A DNA stretch of 64,000 nucleotides from an uncultured Candidatus Poseidoniales archaeon (GTDB lineage Archaea; Thermoplasmatota; Poseidoniia; Poseidoniales; Poseidoniaceae). Both the position numbers and the translations under genes were made by a program. The DNA lies in contig CAJIZC010000011.1 in assembly GCA_905181785.1 (NCBI GenBank), positions 1 to 64,000 of the forward strand. Reading direction: 5' to 3'. The notes below the pieces were generated by a model, which was not told the origin of the DNA, did no database searches, and saw only the letters and a list, made by a program, of their open reading frames with translations. The number at the start of each line of letters is the position of its first letter. Within the stretch, counting starts at the first letter, position 1. Shown in pieces: positions 38,361-45,905 of this stretch.

Positions 38361-39247
38361 AGTGCATCGATGAGGGTCTTGATCTGATCAAAACCGGTGA
38401 GTTGACGAAGTCGGAATTTAGCAGTTGTGAGTTCACTTGCGCTCAACGCCTCGCTGCAAGCATCAATTTGACGCTCTAGTTCAACAGCTGTTCGCACCTT
38501 CAACTCGATGGATGCATACAATTCAAATCCTTCATCATCGCCTAGATAAAGTGCAGGTTCTACTTCAGAAACATCCAATCCCATCCGCCTCCACTGCAAA
38601 ATTCGTTTGCGGAGGATTTGCTTTGTGAACCCGTTTTTCGGGAGCCGATTCAACATGACAAGAGCGGGCAATCCTTCTTCCGTAACTGGAAGCGTTTCAA
38701 CCAAATCGGCTTCAAGTACTTCAGATTCGAGTTCCATCATTGGCTCGAGATGTTCATGAGTGTAGGACATCAATGGAGCCTCCCTCCTGAAACGAGCAAG
38801 CCAAATCGAATTGAATGCAAGAGGGTCAATAGCGAGAATGAGGGTCCATTGAGTGCGGTGCAAATCATCGCGAAGTGTTCGAATGTAATTGAGCACTGTT
38901 GTTTCACCGTGGAGGGTCACCAGCCATTCAAGACCCTCAACCACGATAAGACCATGGTGGTTTGAGATTCTTGTGTGGATGAGCGCGTGGAGTTCATCAA
39001 GATCCGGTGCTACATGAGCTTGCCCAACTCGATGGGTCATCCAATATGTTTCTACTTTAGAGATGTCAATTTGATTCAAGAGCCTGCGGTGTGGTAACCT
39101 CGACACGAATACGATGTGCTCATTGCTGGTTTGGCCTAGGTGGTCAACCCACTCGAAAAGGGATTTTCCAGCATCCATTTCACAGCTGAAAAGCTGACCT
39201 TTGGTGACCGAATCACTCCCGTTGAACGCCTCTGCCAACTGCTCCAT
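38357..39247 (-). CDS. DUF835-domain protein
   Basis: A 296-aa cytoplasmic protein. Residues about 20-160 resemble archaeal DUF835, a RecA/KaiC-like fold of unknown function: LIVVEGLEWLVTLHGETTVLNYIRTLRDDL and LILAIDPLAFNSIWLARFRRE are the recognisable core. The C-terminal third is helical and charged, with pairs of Glu/Arg-rich helices. No intact Walker A motif is visible. It diverges from the EF-hand/zinc-ribbon gene with a single TATA-like element midway between the two starts, so the pair may be co-regulated. Confidence 0.72.
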   Translation of the reverse strand: MEQLAEAFNGSDSVTKGQLFSCEMDAGKSLFEWVDHLGQTSNEHIVFVSRLPHRRLLNQIDISKVETYWMTHRVGQAHVAPDLDELHALIHTRISNHHGLIVVEGLEWLVTLHGETTVLNYIRTLRDDLHRTQWTLILAIDPLAFNSIWLARFRREAPLMSYTHEHLEPMMELESEVLEADLVETLPVTEEGLPALVMLNRLPKNGFTKQILRKRILQWRRMGLDVSEVEPALYLGDDEGFELYASIELKVRTAVELERQIDACSEALSASELTTAKFRLRQLTGFDQIKTLIDAL

Positions 39248-39280
39248 TGGTACGGGTAACCGTTGAAAGACTATGAATCA

Positions 39281-39286
39281 TTATAT
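39281..39286. promoter_or_regulatory. Shared TATA-like element between divergent genes
   Basis: TTATAT lies about 36 bp from the minus-strand start at 39247 and about 36 bp from the plus-strand ATG at 39319. It is the only AT-rich TATA-like element in the 71-bp gap and could serve either or both directions with very short leaders. Confidence 0.5.
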
Positions 39287-39318
39287 CCGTTGTTGTCATC
39301 GGTTAGATAGGTGTGCCT

Positions 39319-41196
39319 ATGACTGAAGACAAGACTGATGAAGTTGCCACAGGCGAATGTGGTGCTTGTCGAGCCGTTATTCCAATCGATTCTGAAGCAT
39401 GCCCCGAGTGTAATATCTCTTTTTCCGGCGTTTCTGATGAGGCACTGGGCGAATGTGGCGCTTGCCATGGCCTCGTCCCGTTAGATTCCACCAAGTGCAC
39501 CCACTGTGGGACTGTATTCATTGCAGATGATGTCGTCGATGTGTTGAGGAATTGGCTTGCCACAACTGGAATTACAATTCCGATGCTGTTCAAGAAGTTC
39601 GACACCGATGGAGACGGGCAAATTGATTCCAGCGAACTGAAAACTGGCTTGCTGAGTTTAAACCTCGCCGATCTCCCGCCGTCGCAAGTCGAGCGGCTGA
39701 TTGAGACCATCGATTCGGACGGAGATGGACGCCTGGATCTTGGGGAATTACACGCAACCATTACTGGCGAAGAACTCCCTCCAAGCGAACTGGAAACGTT
39801 GTCATCTGACGCCGAAGAAGAAGAATCCGTAGAAGAAACGGATGATGAACCTACAGAAACTCAAGAGGAAGCTGACACAGAACACGAAGAAGATGACACC
39901 GAAGAGGTCGATGATGAACCCTCCGAAATAGAGTCTACTGAAGTAGAATCGGAAGAGGCTGATGAAGAAAGCACCGAACCCATCGAAGAGGATTCTTCCG
40001 AACAATCCGATGAAGATGAATCAGAAGATGATGATGAAGAGGGGACAGAGGACGATCACGAACATAGCGATGAAATCGAAGATGTGTCTGAAAGCATACC
40101 CTTGATCCGTAGAATTGCAGATGCTATGGACGATGAAGGCACTTCCCCAAATTATTTCTTTTCCAAACTCGACCGCGATGCAGACGGTGGCGCAGACGTT
40201 ACCGAACTGACAAATGCATTGACAACATTGCTGGACGATGAAGTAACTTATGAGGAGATTGAAGACTTCCTCATCGATGTTGACGGAGATGGAAATCGAA
40301 GAATTGACATGTTTGAATTTATTATCGCTCTAGAAGCACTTGATGATGCTGACGAACTGATGGAAGAAGAATCGGGGCAAAAAACGGAAAAACCATTCCC
40401 AACAAACCTGCAAAAAAGCATGATGGGCAAGCAGTGGAACGATATTGTTTGGCCCCTAATGCACTTGGCGTTTGGCCTTTTCATCGCCCTTTTGGTGCTC
40501 AATGCATTTGGCGGAATCGGACCACTCTCTGTTGACGGGACCGGAGGGACAGTGGAACTCGAAATCAAGGGCAACCTCATCCATCAAGATGATTTGGTGA
40601 ACGGTGATATTTACGCCTGTGACCCCGAATATCAAGTCGGTGATTGTAAAAACTCACTCACCCCGTTCGCAGGTGATGCCTCGTCCATGCCCGCAGGATT
40701 CTATTGGGATGGCATCCTATTCATGATTCTTGGCGCAGGAGCACTCGTTGGTAGCCTGTATGCGCACTTGGTTCTCATGGCTACGTGGAGAGCGCGTTCC
40801 CGTGCTATGAAGGAAGTTTTAGACGATCAATCCGACGCTTCAGAAGAGGTCTCCTCGGACGATGACGCTGCAGAAGAGGTCTCATCGGACGATGACGCTG
40901 CAGATAAGGACGAAGAATCGGAAGAAGATGATTCCCTTGAAGAAGAAATGGATGAGGTTTTGGAAGATACCTTTGAGGAACATGAACTTGGGGAAGATGA
41001 CGATTCAGAGGAAAAATCTGAAGACGAACCGGACGAAGAAATCGACATCGGATCCCACATTGGTTTAGCCCTTGAGGATGAAGAAGTCTATGGTAAAATC
41101 ATAGAATTTGACGATGATGAAGGCACCGTGACCATCAAAGAAGATGGTTCTGGTGAAGAAATCACGGGTTATCAAGAAGATATTTTCTTGGAGTGA
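39319..41196 (+). CDS. EF-hand, double zinc-ribbon, single-TM acidic protein
   Basis: A 625-aa protein from the ATG at 39319 (GTG at 39313 possible). Two zinc ribbons come first (CGACRAVIPIDSEACPEC; CGACHGLVPLDSTKCTHCG). EF-hands follow: DTDGDGQIDSSE and DSDGDGRLDLGE, then a strongly acidic Ser/Glu/Asp linker and another pair, DRDADGGADVTE and DVDGDGNRRIDMFE, the last with one extra loop residue. Two hydrophobic segments flank a small domain with a Cys pair (YACDPEYQVGDC). A second acidic region with a 30-bp DNA repeat and a small beta-rich end domain (VYGKIIEFDDDEGTVTI) follow. It looks like a calcium-responsive membrane protein; function unknown. Confidence 0.8.
   Translation: MTEDKTDEVATGECGACRAVIPIDSEACPECNISFSGVSDEALGECGACHGLVPLDSTKCTHCGTVFIADDVVDVLRNWLATTGITIPMLFKKFDTDGDGQIDSSELKTGLLSLNLADLPPSQVERLIETIDSDGDGRLDLGELHATITGEELPPSELETLSSDAEEEESVEETDDEPTETQEEADTEHEEDDTEEVDDEPSEIESTEVESEEADEESTEPIEEDSSEQSDEDESEDDDEEGTEDDHEHSDEIEDVSESIPLIRRIADAMDDEGTSPNYFFSKLDRDADGGADVTELTNALTTLLDDEVTYEEIEDFLIDVDGDGNRRIDMFEFIIALEALDDADELMEEESGQKTEKPFPTNLQKSMMGKQWNDIVWPLMHLAFGLFIALLVLNAFGGIGPLSVDGTGGTVELEIKGNLIHQDDLVNGDIYACDPEYQVGDCKNSLTPFAGDASSMPAGFYWDGILFMILGAGALVGSLYAHLVLMATWRARSRAMKEVLDDQSDASEEVSSDDDAAEEVSSDDDAADKDEESEEDDSLEEEMDEVLEDTFEEHELGEDDDSEEKSEDEPDEEIDIGSHIGLALEDEEVYGKIIEFDDDEGTVTIKEDGSGEEITGYQEDIFLE
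40834..40906 (+). repeat. 30-bp tandem repeat in the acidic linker of the EF-hand protein
   Basis: Unit 1 is 40834-40863 and unit 2 is 40864-40893, differing at only two positions. A partial third copy begins at 40894. The unit encodes a 10-residue acidic peptide (DASEEVSSDD, then DAAEEVSSDD). The near identity at DNA level shows a recent duplication. Confidence 0.9.
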
Positions 41197-41200
41197 TTGA

Positions 41201-41572
41201 ATGAGTTCAGACCCGCTGACTGCATATGCGGGTCTTGCAGCGTGCCCAAGTTGCGGCTGCTTAGAACGAAAAGGTACCGTGAGGTGCGCTGAATGCGGGA
41301 CGTTCCATGCTGGAATCCATATGGATGAACGGAAAGATCCGAACCCTACAGTTGCGCCAGTCGAACGCGCACCAATTGACCCAACGGCTTATTCGCTCTC
41401 AGGTGACCAAGCTGTACCAGAAGAATCATTCGAAGAAACAGAAGAGATTGTGCATTGGGACGGAGGTTCTTCCGATTTCACAATGGAAGACGTTGACGAA
41501 CCTCCACTCGCTCGCGTGGACCCGGATGAACTTGAATTCCCCGAACCTGAAGACCTTAGTTCCGTTGAATAA
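41201..41572 (+). CDS. Small zinc-ribbon protein with acidic tail
   Basis: A 123-aa protein that starts 4 bp after the EF-hand gene stops, so the two are almost certainly cotranscribed. A single zinc ribbon is seen at the N-terminus (CPSCGCLERKGTVRCAECG), and the rest is an acidic, disordered-looking tail. The ribbon resembles those at the N-terminus of its neighbour. No family recognised. Confidence 0.7.
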   Translation: MSSDPLTAYAGLAACPSCGCLERKGTVRCAECGTFHAGIHMDERKDPNPTVAPVERAPIDPTAYSLSGDQAVPEESFEETEEIVHWDGGSSDFTMEDVDEPPLARVDPDELEFPEPEDLSSVE

Positions 41573-41658
41573 TACTCTTTGCCACCGGAGTATAACTCTA
41601 CTGCAAATGCCTATCAGAATGCTTTAATCCAAAATTCATATGGTGTTGTAGTAGTAAC

Positions 41659-41734
41659 TGGTGGGCTCGGAGAGAATTGAACTCTCGATCTTCGCCATGT
41701 CAAGGCGACGTCATAACCCCTAGACCACGAGCCC
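41659..41734 (-). tRNA. tRNA-Val (GAC anticodon)
   Basis: The minus strand folds as a full cloverleaf. The acceptor GGGCTCG (41734-41728) pairs with CGAGCCC, followed by discriminator A at 41662. The anticodon arm is TCGCC/GGCGA around loop TTGACAT with anticodon GAC, and the T arm is GAGAG/CTCTC around TTCAATT. The body is 73 nt with no intron. The genomic bases after the discriminator read CCA (41661-41659), so the 3' CCA appears to be encoded. Confidence 0.96.
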
Positions 41735-41761
41735 CTAGGTAATTTGTCCTGTGAACAGGTG

Positions 41762-41769
41762 TATTAAAT
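41762..41769 (-). promoter_or_regulatory. TATA-like box for tRNA-Val
   Basis: On the minus strand the AT-rich ATTTAATA is centred about 32 bp before the mature 5' end of tRNA-Val. This is the expected distance for an archaeal tRNA promoter with a very short 5' leader. Confidence 0.45.
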
Positions 41770-41792
41770 CGCATCGGTTGAAACGCATCGGT

Positions 41793-41945
41793 TCAACTTA
41801 CGATTTTGGAAATCTTTCCAGTGCAGCCTGGTTGGGAGCAATAGCCGGCCATGCGCGTTCTGCCATTTTTCATCTTGATCAATTGACCATCTTTGATGGA
41901 TCCATACGTTTTGCATTTCAAACAAAAACCTTCGACAGCTGCCAT
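41793..41945 (-). CDS. Small zinc protein, DUF5679-like
   Basis: A 50-aa protein starting at the ATG at 41945. GFCLKCKTYG and GYCSQPGCTGKI surround a basic KMKNGRTRMAG stretch, like the DUF5679 family of tiny archaeal zinc-knuckle proteins. The frame stays open to 42170, but the added part is poor in protein-like sequence. TTTAAA at 41991-41996 is a possible TATA box about 48 bp upstream. Confidence 0.75.
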   Translation of the reverse strand: MAAVEGFCLKCKTYGSIKDGQLIKMKNGRTRMAGYCSQPGCTGKISKIVS

Positions 41946-42017
41946 GTGACTCACGCTCTGGTGGGAGGTACAATTGATAGATGCTTCGATTTTAAATGAA
42001 GGAATATTAGAATTGCC

Positions 42018-42113
42018 AAAAAATAGAGGTTTTCGACCTCTGAACCCCTCCTCGAAGGGCAATATTGGTGATTCATTGATTGAATCAATCCCTGAACCCC
42101 GCTTGAACGGGTT
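42018..42113 (-). ncRNA. Candidate structured RNA ending in a hairpin plus T-run
   Basis: This gene-free gap (41946-42231) holds four short hairpins in a row. They are CCCG/CGGG (42098-42101 with 42108-42111), a 7-bp stem (42069-42075 with 42081-42087), CCCT/AGGG (42046-42049 with 42056-42059) and AGAGGT/ACCTCT (42025-42030 with 42036-42041). Read on the minus strand the last hairpin is followed by ATTTTTT, terminator-like. The motif GGGGTTCAG occurs twice on that strand. No known RNA family is recognised. It could also be leader or terminator sequence for the DUF5679 gene, or chance. Confidence 0.25.
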
Positions 42114-42231
42114 ACTGCGGGCCTGTGCAAGAATCTGTGACGAAGGTTCCTCACCCCAATTCATGGCCAATGTCGTATAACATACATTATGCGACGCGCA
42201 GGGGGTGTTGAAAACAGTGTATTTCCAAACG

Positions 42232-42564
42232 TCACTCTAATTTCAGATGACGTGGATCAATTTCGAACATGCCAATCAATGGTGGGCCAGCAACAACGGA
42301 TTCCAAGCCACCATCTTTTGCATCCAACACCTTCAGAACCTCATCAGAAATTTTCTTCCATGCTTGCCGATCGTTGAAGACAGTTTGAACCAGAACCATA
42401 TCGGTGCCATCCGTCGAATTTGCGACCCAAGCTGCAAGGCACCCATCTTGGCGCCGTTTGAATGCTTGTCGCGTTTCTAACATTCGAAGAAAACGAGCAC
42501 CCTTTCCTTTTGCTGCCCCACAGACGACGGTCTCAATGAACACCTTTTTGATTTTATGACTCAT
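42232..42564 (-). CDS. Small protein, possible dimeric alpha/beta-barrel (ABM-like)
   Basis: A 110-aa protein with an alternating beta-alpha-beta pattern (FIETVVCGAAKGKGARFLRMLE; CLAAWVANSTDGTDMVLVQTVFNDRQAWKKISDEV). It is reminiscent of the antibiotic-biosynthesis-monooxygenase/ferredoxin-like dimeric barrel fold. No catalytic residues can be named and the family is uncertain. It lies 54 bp downstream of hutI on the same strand. Confidence 0.6.
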   Translation of the reverse strand: MSHKIKKVFIETVVCGAAKGKGARFLRMLETRQAFKRRQDGCLAAWVANSTDGTDMVLVQTVFNDRQAWKKISDEVLKVLDAKDGGLESVVAGPPLIGMFEIDPRHLKLE

Positions 42565-42618
42565 GAAAATGCAACTCCAAATCCTTTATCTTTTGTTTCA
42601 TAGGCAATTAATGCATAA

Positions 42619-43884
42619 TCAGTGATGGTTGAGTTTTCCATTTAGCATGGTGGCTCTAAACGGTGTGGTACCGGGTGAGTTGCACCAGCTTTGCCACTGG
42701 TTGCCATTGAGGACATTGAGGTTGGCGGCGGCGCCCACTTGAATTCGCCCGTGAACTAACCCGTCAGGGTGAGGTGAAGTTTCGGAAGGGTTGCGGCTTG
42801 ATGCTACAAGGGCTGCAAGTGGATCCACCTTGTTCCGGTGGACCAACAAGGAACCAATGAATGGCAAACTGAGTATGTTGCAATTTGGATTAAAATCTGT
42901 GGCAACCGACCAGCAGAAGTTGTCCTCGATGGCTTGATTGAATGAGGGCCAAGGTTCACCCATGGTGTAAGGCGTGCCTGGAAGGAATCCAGTGTTCACA
43001 CCAGCGGCTTGCATTTTCATACGCGTTTCCACCGACGTGTGGTGAGCGTGATCGGCCGTCACCACTCCTAACTCGGCTGCAAGTTCCCCTCCACCGCCGT
43101 CAACAAATTCGTCAATGTGCATTCGTTGGCGCAAGCCACCAGACTTTGCTGAACGCAAAATGTCTTCACTTTCTTCGACAGTAAACCACCCAGGTTCACA
43201 GAACACATCCGCTGCAGTGGCTAGCCCTTGGTCCAAGACTGCGGGCAATTGTTGACTTAGAACCTCTTCCACATATTCTGGACGTGTAAGGTTCATCGGC
43301 GTGTCATGGGCCCCTAACCAAGTGAGTTCCATCGATGGCAGATGATTGATTGATTGGAGGTGATCGGCTACATCGAGCAACAGCAACTCACGTTCTGTCG
43401 TGAGTCCATAGCCGCTCTTGGTTTCCATGTGTGTTGTTCCGTTAAGCAGGGCAGCCCTCATGCGCTGATAACCGAGTTCGACCAAAGCATCCCTCGAGGC
43501 GGATGCTGTCTGACGGACGGTGTGTTGTATCCCTCCACCGTTTGCGGCAATGGCTTGGTACGACATGCCATTTTGCTTCATTGAAATTTCATTTGAACGA
43601 TCGCCCGCCCATAACAGGTGATTGTGGCCATCCACAAGCCCGGGAACGACCGCATCCCCGCCAAGTGAAACAACAGTGACGTGTTCAGTTGAAGCCTCAA
43701 CCCCTCCATATTCTTCCATGAGCTCCGATGATTCCTCAATAGATTCTATTACGCCATCGATAACAACAATACCTTTTCCAGCAGGCATTGTCAATAACTC
43801 ATAGTTGGTCATTTCAGACCCACAGAGTGGTCCATCACCAGAGAGGTGGGCCAACGGGCCAAGGTCAAGCAAGACGGTCCGCAT
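42619..43884 (-). CDS. hutI: Imidazolonepropionase
   Basis: From the ATG at 43884 the protein is 421 aa. It belongs to the amidohydrolase superfamily: PGLVDGHNHLLWAGDR replaces the usual DPHTHLVFAG metal/substrate loop, and KSGYGLTTERELLLL, WLGAHDTP, MHIDEF, TADHAHHTS and ATDFNPN follow in HutI order. It opens the ring of imidazolone propionate to N-formimino-L-glutamate, the step between HutU and glutamate formiminotransferase. Eleven further codons upstream are open but less likely. It diverges from kae1 across 51 bp. Confidence 0.94.
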   Translation of the reverse strand: MRTVLLDLGPLAHLSGDGPLCGSEMTNYELLTMPAGKGIVVIDGVIESIEESSELMEEYGGVEASTEHVTVVSLGGDAVVPGLVDGHNHLLWAGDRSNEISMKQNGMSYQAIAANGGGIQHTVRQTASASRDALVELGYQRMRAALLNGTTHMETKSGYGLTTERELLLLDVADHLQSINHLPSMELTWLGAHDTPMNLTRPEYVEEVLSQQLPAVLDQGLATAADVFCEPGWFTVEESEDILRSAKSGGLRQRMHIDEFVDGGGGELAAELGVVTADHAHHTSVETRMKMQAAGVNTGFLPGTPYTMGEPWPSFNQAIEDNFCWSVATDFNPNCNILSLPFIGSLLVHRNKVDPLAALVASSRNPSETSPHPDGLVHGRIQVGAAANLNVLNGNQWQSWCNSPGTTPFRATMLNGKLNHH

Positions 43885-43935
43885 TGTTGAGGGCTGGGGC
43901 TGAGGGTTGAAGAACAATGGCTCTTAGTCCCAACC

Positions 43936-44952
43936 ATGACGGGGGCATGGACACTGGGCATTGAATCCACAGCACACACCTTGTCCTTTGGTTTGGTGGA
44001 TTCGAAGGGCACTCCCACGCCGGCAAGTTCCTCAACGGTCCGCCCCGATGAAGGAGGGATTCATCCGCGTCAAGCCGCCGACCACCACAAAGATGCAGCA
44101 GCGCTGTTGTTCGACCAACTTCTCAAACAGAACCAGCTCATCCATTCAGACATAGGTGCAGTCGCGTATTCTCAAGGTCCGGGACTCGGCCCTTGCCTCC
44201 GAGTAGGGGCAGCGATTGCAAGGGGGCTTTCCAGTCGATTGGAAGTCCCGCTGATCGGCGTCAACCATTGCGTCGCACATATTGAAATTGGACGTCAGCA
44301 ATGCGGTTGTCAGGATCCAATATTGCTGTATGTGTCCGGTGGAAATACACAGGTCATAGCGCACCTCGATGGTCGTTACCGGGTCCTTGGTGAAACCCTC
44401 GACATCGGCATTGGCAACATGTTGGACAAGTTTGCACGTGGTCAAGGCATACCTTTTCCCGGCGGACCCGTAATCGAAAAACTTGCATCGCAGTGGCTCG
44501 CTGAAAACACCGGTGCCAGCCTCGATGGCCTCGAGTTGCCCTTTGCCGTCCGAGGAATGGACTTGGCGTTCTCAGGCGTGATGACAGCAGCGCAGCGCCT
44601 TCTGGACAATGGAGCTGAATTGGGTGCTGTGTGCTGGTCGCTGCAGGAACATGCCTTTGCTGCGTGTGTGGAAATCGCAGAGCGAGCGCTCGCCCACACC
44701 GGTAAAAACGAACTTTTGCTTGGTGGCGGCGTTGCATGCAACAATCGATTGCGAGAAATGTGCACGCTTATGTCCGAAGAACGAGGGGCAACATCTCACG
44801 CCCCGCCGCGCATGTTTTGCATCGATAACGGGTCAATGATTGCACTTTTGGGCCATATTGAATTGAATCATGGGCGAACGACAACCTATGAGCAAAGCGC
44901 TGTTGATCAGTACCTTCGAACGGACCAAACACCCGTGACATGGGCGGTTTAA
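43936..44952 (+). CDS. kae1: Kae1, tRNA threonylcarbamoyladenosine synthase catalytic subunit
   Basis: A 338-aa ASKHA-fold protein of the Kae1/TsaD/Qri7 family. It begins TLGIESTAHTLSFGLV, with Fe/Zn ligands H111 and H115 in NHCVAHIEIG, and SGGNTQVI in the middle. It transfers the threonylcarbamoyl group to A37 of ANN-decoding tRNAs within the KEOPS complex. In several archaea Kae1 is fused to the kinase Bud32; here the protein ends at the Kae1 domain, so Bud32 must be separate. Confidence 0.95.
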   Translation: MTGAWTLGIESTAHTLSFGLVDSKGTPTPASSSTVRPDEGGIHPRQAADHHKDAAALLFDQLLKQNQLIHSDIGAVAYSQGPGLGPCLRVGAAIARGLSSRLEVPLIGVNHCVAHIEIGRQQCGCQDPILLYVSGGNTQVIAHLDGRYRVLGETLDIGIGNMLDKFARGQGIPFPGGPVIEKLASQWLAENTGASLDGLELPFAVRGMDLAFSGVMTAAQRLLDNGAELGAVCWSLQEHAFAACVEIAERALAHTGKNELLLGGGVACNNRLREMCTLMSEERGATSHAPPRMFCIDNGSMIALLGHIELNHGRTTTYEQSAVDQYLRTDQTPVTWAV

Positions 44953-44974
44953 CGGTCCTAACCAACACTCATGG

Positions 44975-44982
44975 TTTTTATA
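44975..44982 (+). promoter_or_regulatory. TATA-like box after kae1
   Basis: TTTTTATA lies 22 bp after the kae1 stop and points to transcription starting near 45004-45006, ahead of the basic protein gene. There is no ATG, GTG or TTG in that gene's frame until 45179, leaving either a long leader or a start at a rare codon (ATT at 45017). Confidence 0.5.
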
Positions 44983-45178
44983 CGGTCACAAGTGGGACAA
45001 AGCGGGGGCCACCAACATTAGCGAGCGCAGCGGAAGGAAAAAGCGGGACGAACCTTTCAATCCGTTCGCACCGAATGCCTCCGCTCAACGCAATAAGCGG
45101 CAAACCGATCGCAAGGTCAGCGAACGACGTGCAGCGCCTGCGCGACCCGCAGCCCCCCAAGCCGAAACCACAGATGGA

Positions 45179-45901
45179 TTGTCGGAATTGGCCAAAAAAC
45201 AGAAACAAGCTATGGAGAGAATGAAGCGTCAATCAGGCGGTTCATCCAAAGCACCACAATCATCACCAGTTCCCGGGAAGAACTCCCCCACAATGACAAA
45301 CTCCGTGGCACAACAAGCCCCTGCTCAACCACAGGTGTCCCACGAAGATCGCATGGCTGAACTTCGCAGAAAATCAGAAATATCCCGCCAAAATGCCAAG
45401 GCAAAAGTCAAGGCAAACTCTGAACCTGTTGTCGAACCAGTAGAAGCAGAACCTGTAACGGTTACCGAACCTGTGTTGGTCAGCGTCGAATCAACCACAG
45501 CAACTGCAGTGGTAACACCTCTGGCTTCTAAAGTTGATGAATCCGCAGCTAAAAACGTCTTCAAAAACGTCGACGTAACAGTCGTAAAAACATCCAGTGA
45601 TCGTCGACGAAAACGCCGACGTCACGACAAAAAAGGTGGCGGCCGACAAAAGCAAGAGAAAAAACTGAACCGTCAAAAGTACTTGGAGTACAAGTATGCT
45701 GCAAAAGATATCTTGGACAACCCCAACATCCCTGAAGAGCACCGTTCTAATATCCTAGGGCAAGTTTGGGCGAAGGGCGAGCGAATGGGTGTGGCCGATT
45801 CAATGGAATTCATCGACCAGAAGGTCCTTGAAGAAATTCTTCCCGAAGACGTGGCTCAACGAATTCGTGATCTGGTCAACAAAATGACAACAAGAAGGTG
45901 A
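45179..45901 (+). CDS. Basic low-complexity protein with conserved C-terminal domain
   Basis: The first standard start in frame is TTG at 45179; ATG at 45212 is the next. The 240-aa product has a Gln/Lys/Ser-rich N-terminus, a Val/Pro/Glu repeat-like middle, and a C-terminal domain that opens with a basic run (DRRRKRRRHDKKGGGRQK) and continues as a helical unit (YKYAAKDILDNPNIPEEHRSNILGQVWAKGERMG). The basic run suggests nucleic-acid binding. The same frame is open and protein-like back to 44939, so the N-terminus may be longer. No family recognised. The FKBP gene starts 4 bp later. Confidence 0.7.
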   Translation: MSELAKKQKQAMERMKRQSGGSSKAPQSSPVPGKNSPTMTNSVAQQAPAQPQVSHEDRMAELRRKSEISRQNAKAKVKANSEPVVEPVEAEPVTVTEPVLVSVESTTATAVVTPLASKVDESAAKNVFKNVDVTVVKTSSDRRRKRRRHDKKGGGRQKQEKKLNRQKYLEYKYAAKDILDNPNIPEEHRSNILGQVWAKGERMGVADSMEFIDQKVLEEILPEDVAQRIRDLVNKMTTRR

Positions 45902-45905
45902 AGAT

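Noticed and set aside
41974-42180. 68-aa plus-strand ORF in the gap before tRNA-Val and DUF5679
   Set aside because: It covers the hairpin cluster, has no start signal and no recognisable family; sequence could be read equally well as structured non-coding DNA.
44940-45224. 94-codon ORF beginning in the kae1 stop region
   Set aside because: Its Pro/Arg-rich product is not protein-like, and the overlapping frame leading into the basic protein is the better coding candidate.
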